Made by a program: the position numbers and the translations under genes. The notes under the pieces were generated by a model. The model made no database searches, had not been told where the DNA came from, and worked only from the letters and a program-made list of their open reading frames with translations. 64,000 nucleotides of DNA from positions 176,284,247 to 176,348,246 of the forward strand of contig CP136064.1 of NCBI GenBank assembly GCA_032622095.1, read 5' to 3'. The DNA comes from Siphonodentalium dalli. Lineage: Eukaryota; Mollusca; Scaphopoda; Gadilida; Siphonodentaliidae. Below are positions 60,943-64,000 of the stretch, piece after piece (within the stretch, counting starts at the first letter, position 1; each line of letters opens with the position of its first letter).

Positions 60943-61264
60943 CTGAAAAAAAAACGTCGCTGCCATAGTATATTATCTGTATTGGTTAGTTCCTCAGGCT
61001 CATTTTGGCTATTAAATTAGGTTAAGATTTTCATATCTCCAAACCAGGTATTACCTCTGTATGTTACATTAATGCCCCCTAAATAATCAACTCCTTAGCC
61101 ACAGCAAAATTATGGGTAACTTTTTCAGGATTTAGTCGGAAATATGGCTTGTTGCCATTCATTGGAATGAAAATGAATGAAATTGTTGGCACATGCATGC
61201 ACGGACACACTGATGCCAACCCATGGCAATAGTTCAAACTTTACATTGTAAAGTCAACTAAAAA

Positions 61265-61560
61265 TGATCCAGCCATAAATACGGGCCATAGGGTGTGCCG
61301 ATTTGATTCAAATTTGAAATCCAAGATGGCTGCTGCAGCCATGTTTTTCATCGAAATTCGGAAAAATTAGATAGCTCCCATCTATAGGTCACCCTGAAGC
61401 TTCATATGAAGTTTGGTAAAGATAGGAAAAGGGATGCGGCCTGTAGGGCATGCCAAAGTAAATTGTTGATGCATGGACGGACGGACACACGCATGGACGA
61501 CGGAAGCCAACCCATGACAATAGCTCAAACAATATGTTGTAAAGTTGAGCCAATAATCAG
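61265..61560. repeat. Fragment of AAGATGGC tandem-unit element
   Basis: CCAAGATGGCTGCTGCAGCC, TCCCATCTATAGGTCACCC and GGACGGACGGACACACGCAT are followed by GTAAAGTTGAGC, the right end of the family. Confidence 0.6.
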
Positions 61561-62034
61561 CAGAAAACACTGTTTTCTATTCGAACACAATCAAATGCCG
61601 AGAATTATTCATTCGGCTGCCAACGAGTCCGACATGGAAACCCCACTTCAATGCGAGTTCATTGGAACTTCATCCACTGAGATTACTCAAACTCAGTAAT
61701 GTTAGAAGTATAGACCCTGAATATGTAAATCGGGTTCAAAACAGAGTTTGCGTTCTGCGAATCTCTTTGTGTTTTCTTCTAGCAGAACGAAATGTGCCCA
61801 GATATCGGATTTACGCATTTCTTGAGTATCTATGAAACAGTAGATGTCAAACGACCAGGCCAACGATATACCAACCAAAAACAATCCCATCATATTTTAT
61901 GGTATAACATTGCATATTAAGTGTGCAATTATTGTGTTTACAGAAAGTAAAGTACGGGTATGTAGAAATTTGACACATATATACCGTGCCCATTGAGATG
62001 TTCTATGTAATTGGACTATGAGGTGTTCACGTGG

Positions 62035-62735
62035 GCCAACATTGGGCCAATATTATATTGCCAACAGTTGGGAGGATACGTTTGTCCAATCAATTATGGG
62101 CAAACAACGTCAACCCAAACAATATGTTGGACCAACATTATAATTCCAAGGGTTTGGAACAATATGTTGTACAACAATGGGCCAACTACGTAGACCCAAC
62201 CAATGTGTTGCAATTTATTTCAGTGCCGTGATTAAGGAAAGTCAGTAGCCGAGAGGTAGCGTACTTGCCTCTTGTACTAGCAGACCGGGCATCGCAACTT
62301 GGTCAGGGTATTCTGATAAAAATCAGAACTTGGTCAGATACCAAGATTGTCTGGCTGAAAAGTCTTATTCGAGATCACTGAATACAGATAAGAATGCAAA
62401 ATGCCGACCCTGTCCGATCAGAAGCAGACATTAATGGCTGATTGACAGGTCCACATGCCTCGGTGTGTGCACGTTAAAGAACACTACTGGAGTCACCACA
62501 GGGTTATAAAGTTACTCGGCCGTGGTAGCTCCTGGAAATGTGAGTGTAAAACCGTAAGGTTCCTAGCCCTGCGCTGCAATATCTACAGATTTCGTTGGCA
62601 TGTTCGCATTGGTCCAATGCTATAATTGCAACTGTTGTAAGGAATATGTTGGGCCAACTAAGGGTACAATGTCAACCCAACCAAACCTAATTCCAATGGT
62701 GCCGACATTATGCCAACGTTGGCCCAATGTAGTCA
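62035..62735. repeat. Degenerate TTGGGCCAAC repeat, split by a SINE
   Basis: Words such as GGGCCAACATTGGGCCAA, ATGTTGGACCAAC and CAACGTTGGCCCAA recur at 62035-62210 and 62600-62735. The self-complementary GTTGGGCCAAC-like unit suggests the end of a non-autonomous element. Open frames across it are low-complexity by-products. Confidence 0.6.
62225..62595 (+). mobile_element. tRNA-derived SINE
   Basis: AGTAGCCGAGAGGTAGCGTA is a box A-like start, and a degraded box B-like GACCGGGCATCGCAACTT follows about 40 bases later. The body contains GTGTGCACGTTAAAGAAC, a core seen in several invertebrate SINEs, then CTCGGCCGTGGTAGCTCC. It separates two halves of the TTGGGCCAAC repeat. Confidence 0.65.
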
Positions 62736-64000
62736 TGCTATCTTGGATTGACTGTGATCTGGCACATATAGTGTGGACACAGGACAGTGAGTGTGGTGTA
62801 ATCCGACAAATTAGACTATTCGGATTAAGATATATTTTAATATATGGACATTTACGATTATCTAATCTAGCAATTTCGACAACCGATGTCATATATATTT
62901 TCCCAATTCGTTCATCACTACAAATTTCACATTAAATACTAGTAGGATACACCTGTTGTAATACTCGCATATCAGAACAATTTCAACCTATTAGGCATAA
63001 ACTTTCCAATTGTTGAAACTATAGGCCCTCTGGACACCCCACCCACTATAGCTTTCTTTACGTCTCCATATGTGGCTCCAAAGCACTTACTACATATATA
63101 CTTACTTATCGGTACTATATATGTCAGCAAAATTCATTCACTCCAAAAATGATAAGGCCAAAAAAACCAAAAAAAACCTGTGTTTACAGTGACCCGCCCG
63201 CCCCTATTCTGGCGGTTTCAGGACTTGAAAATAAGTGTTTTTATGCAGTTTCTTTCAATTGTATCAACGATGTTTGTGCATTCCAATGATTCCAGGAATG
63301 AACGAACAGCTGATTCAGTTTTCCGTAAGAATAACTGTTAACCGTCTAGGTTCTAGCTGGTCTGGAACAATGAAATTGAGAAATTAGTTTGGTATGGCCT
63401 GAATAAATTAGGTAACTTTTCGCATGTTTTCCCAGATCTTCGGTTTGTTTATTGCAGACATTTCGAATATTTTGTCCGTTGTCATTCTAAGAATTTTTTT
63501 TTGGATTAATAGTGACACAAATTTATGCTAGTTAGTCCAGTCCTGATATTTAGCACTCCCACAAAAGGTATGCGTTTTTTATTTATATTTTTATTTGTGT
63601 CATTAGACGCGAACAATGTAATTTAAAGGCGAATGTCCTACCCGGTCAGATCGTGCAGGTGCATAGCGATTAATATTTTCACATCCAGTATTAGACTGAA
63701 GGATTAAGGGGATTTGTAAATATCCAAATATTAAAATACCTCTTAATCCGAATATCTAATTTGTTGGACTAATTATCCAGTAGTTCTTCCGATCACATGG
63801 CCTTGTGTAAAATGTCAACAAGAACGTGAAGATGGCCGACTTATCCGGGTCACCAACATTCAACAGTTTAGAAATGTCCGATTAAAGCATTTACTCTCGG
63901 GCTCCAAATAAACGTGCATTATTATTTAAGGCGGAAAATTCCCCCCTGTACGCTGCTTATTTGGGTCTGCACGTTTATTTATTTTTCAGTAAAATAATTT

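Larger units (their letters stand above)
60943..64000 (-). other. RBM19 intron 1 region; exon 1 not found
   Basis: I scanned the complement for a short exon encoding Met-Ser-Arg-(Ile/Leu)-x-Val-Lys-Asn-Leu-Pro followed by GT and found none. The stretch contains repeats at 61062-61165, 61265-61560 and 62035-62735. Convergent open frames end at 61699 (plus) and 61702 (minus) and are not recognised. 63000-64000 shows nothing assignable. Confidence 0.5.

Noticed and set aside
63832-63885. Short frame starting AAGATGGCCGAC (17 codons) that could be a divergent first exon
   Set aside because: It ends at TAA after 17 codons and nothing downstream supports a gene. No evidence beyond a good start context.

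Overview
The window is animal nuclear DNA: AT-rich, spliced, and dense with inactive transposon copies. The repeat types (tandem units ending in GGAC/CAGA-rich tails, short TTAA-bounded elements, a tRNA-like SINE with a CACGTTAAAGAAC core) resemble those of lophotrochozoan genomes, probably a bivalve mollusc. That identification is an inference and cannot be settled by eye.

One real protein gene runs through the window on the minus strand: the orthologue of RBM19 (yeast Mrd1), the six-RRM nucleolar protein needed for small-subunit rRNA processing. I found 25 consecutive coding exons between 60942 and 473. Each has AG/GT boundaries and the reading phase closes across all 24 introns, giving 881 codons. 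The first exon (about 12 residues, start of RRM1) and the short C-terminal tail were not found and probably lie to the right and left of the window. Introns range from under 1 kb to 12.9 kb (6612-19492, inside RRM5).

Almost everything else is intronic repeat. By region: 0-6 kb, fold-back repeats and an hAT-type element (4251-5339). 7-19 kb, a repeat present in two inverted copies, one filled with tandem units and a 3.3-kb insertion that itself holds an hAT-type element, plus a 294-bp direct-repeat pair (12377-13699) and a 2.1-kb terminal-inverted-repeat (TIR) element (15017-17091). 19-36 kb, many TTAA-bounded piggyBac-like MITEs and a MITE split by a 2.5-kb insertion (30737-33679). 36-45 kb, an hAT-type element nested in a TIR element, a 5'-truncated LINE (41400-42088), a 5S-rRNA-like repeat and another hAT-type element (44187-45061). 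45-64 kb, pogo-like and nested-inverted-repeat MITEs, divergent tandem arrays, and a SINE inside a TTGGGCCAAC-type repeat.

I see no prokaryotic operon, CRISPR array, virus or second intact gene. The most notable biology is how close mobile elements sit to RBM19 splice sites (exons at 60760, 58612, 42093 and 27376), and the catalogue of elements with exact target-site duplications, several nested two or three deep.
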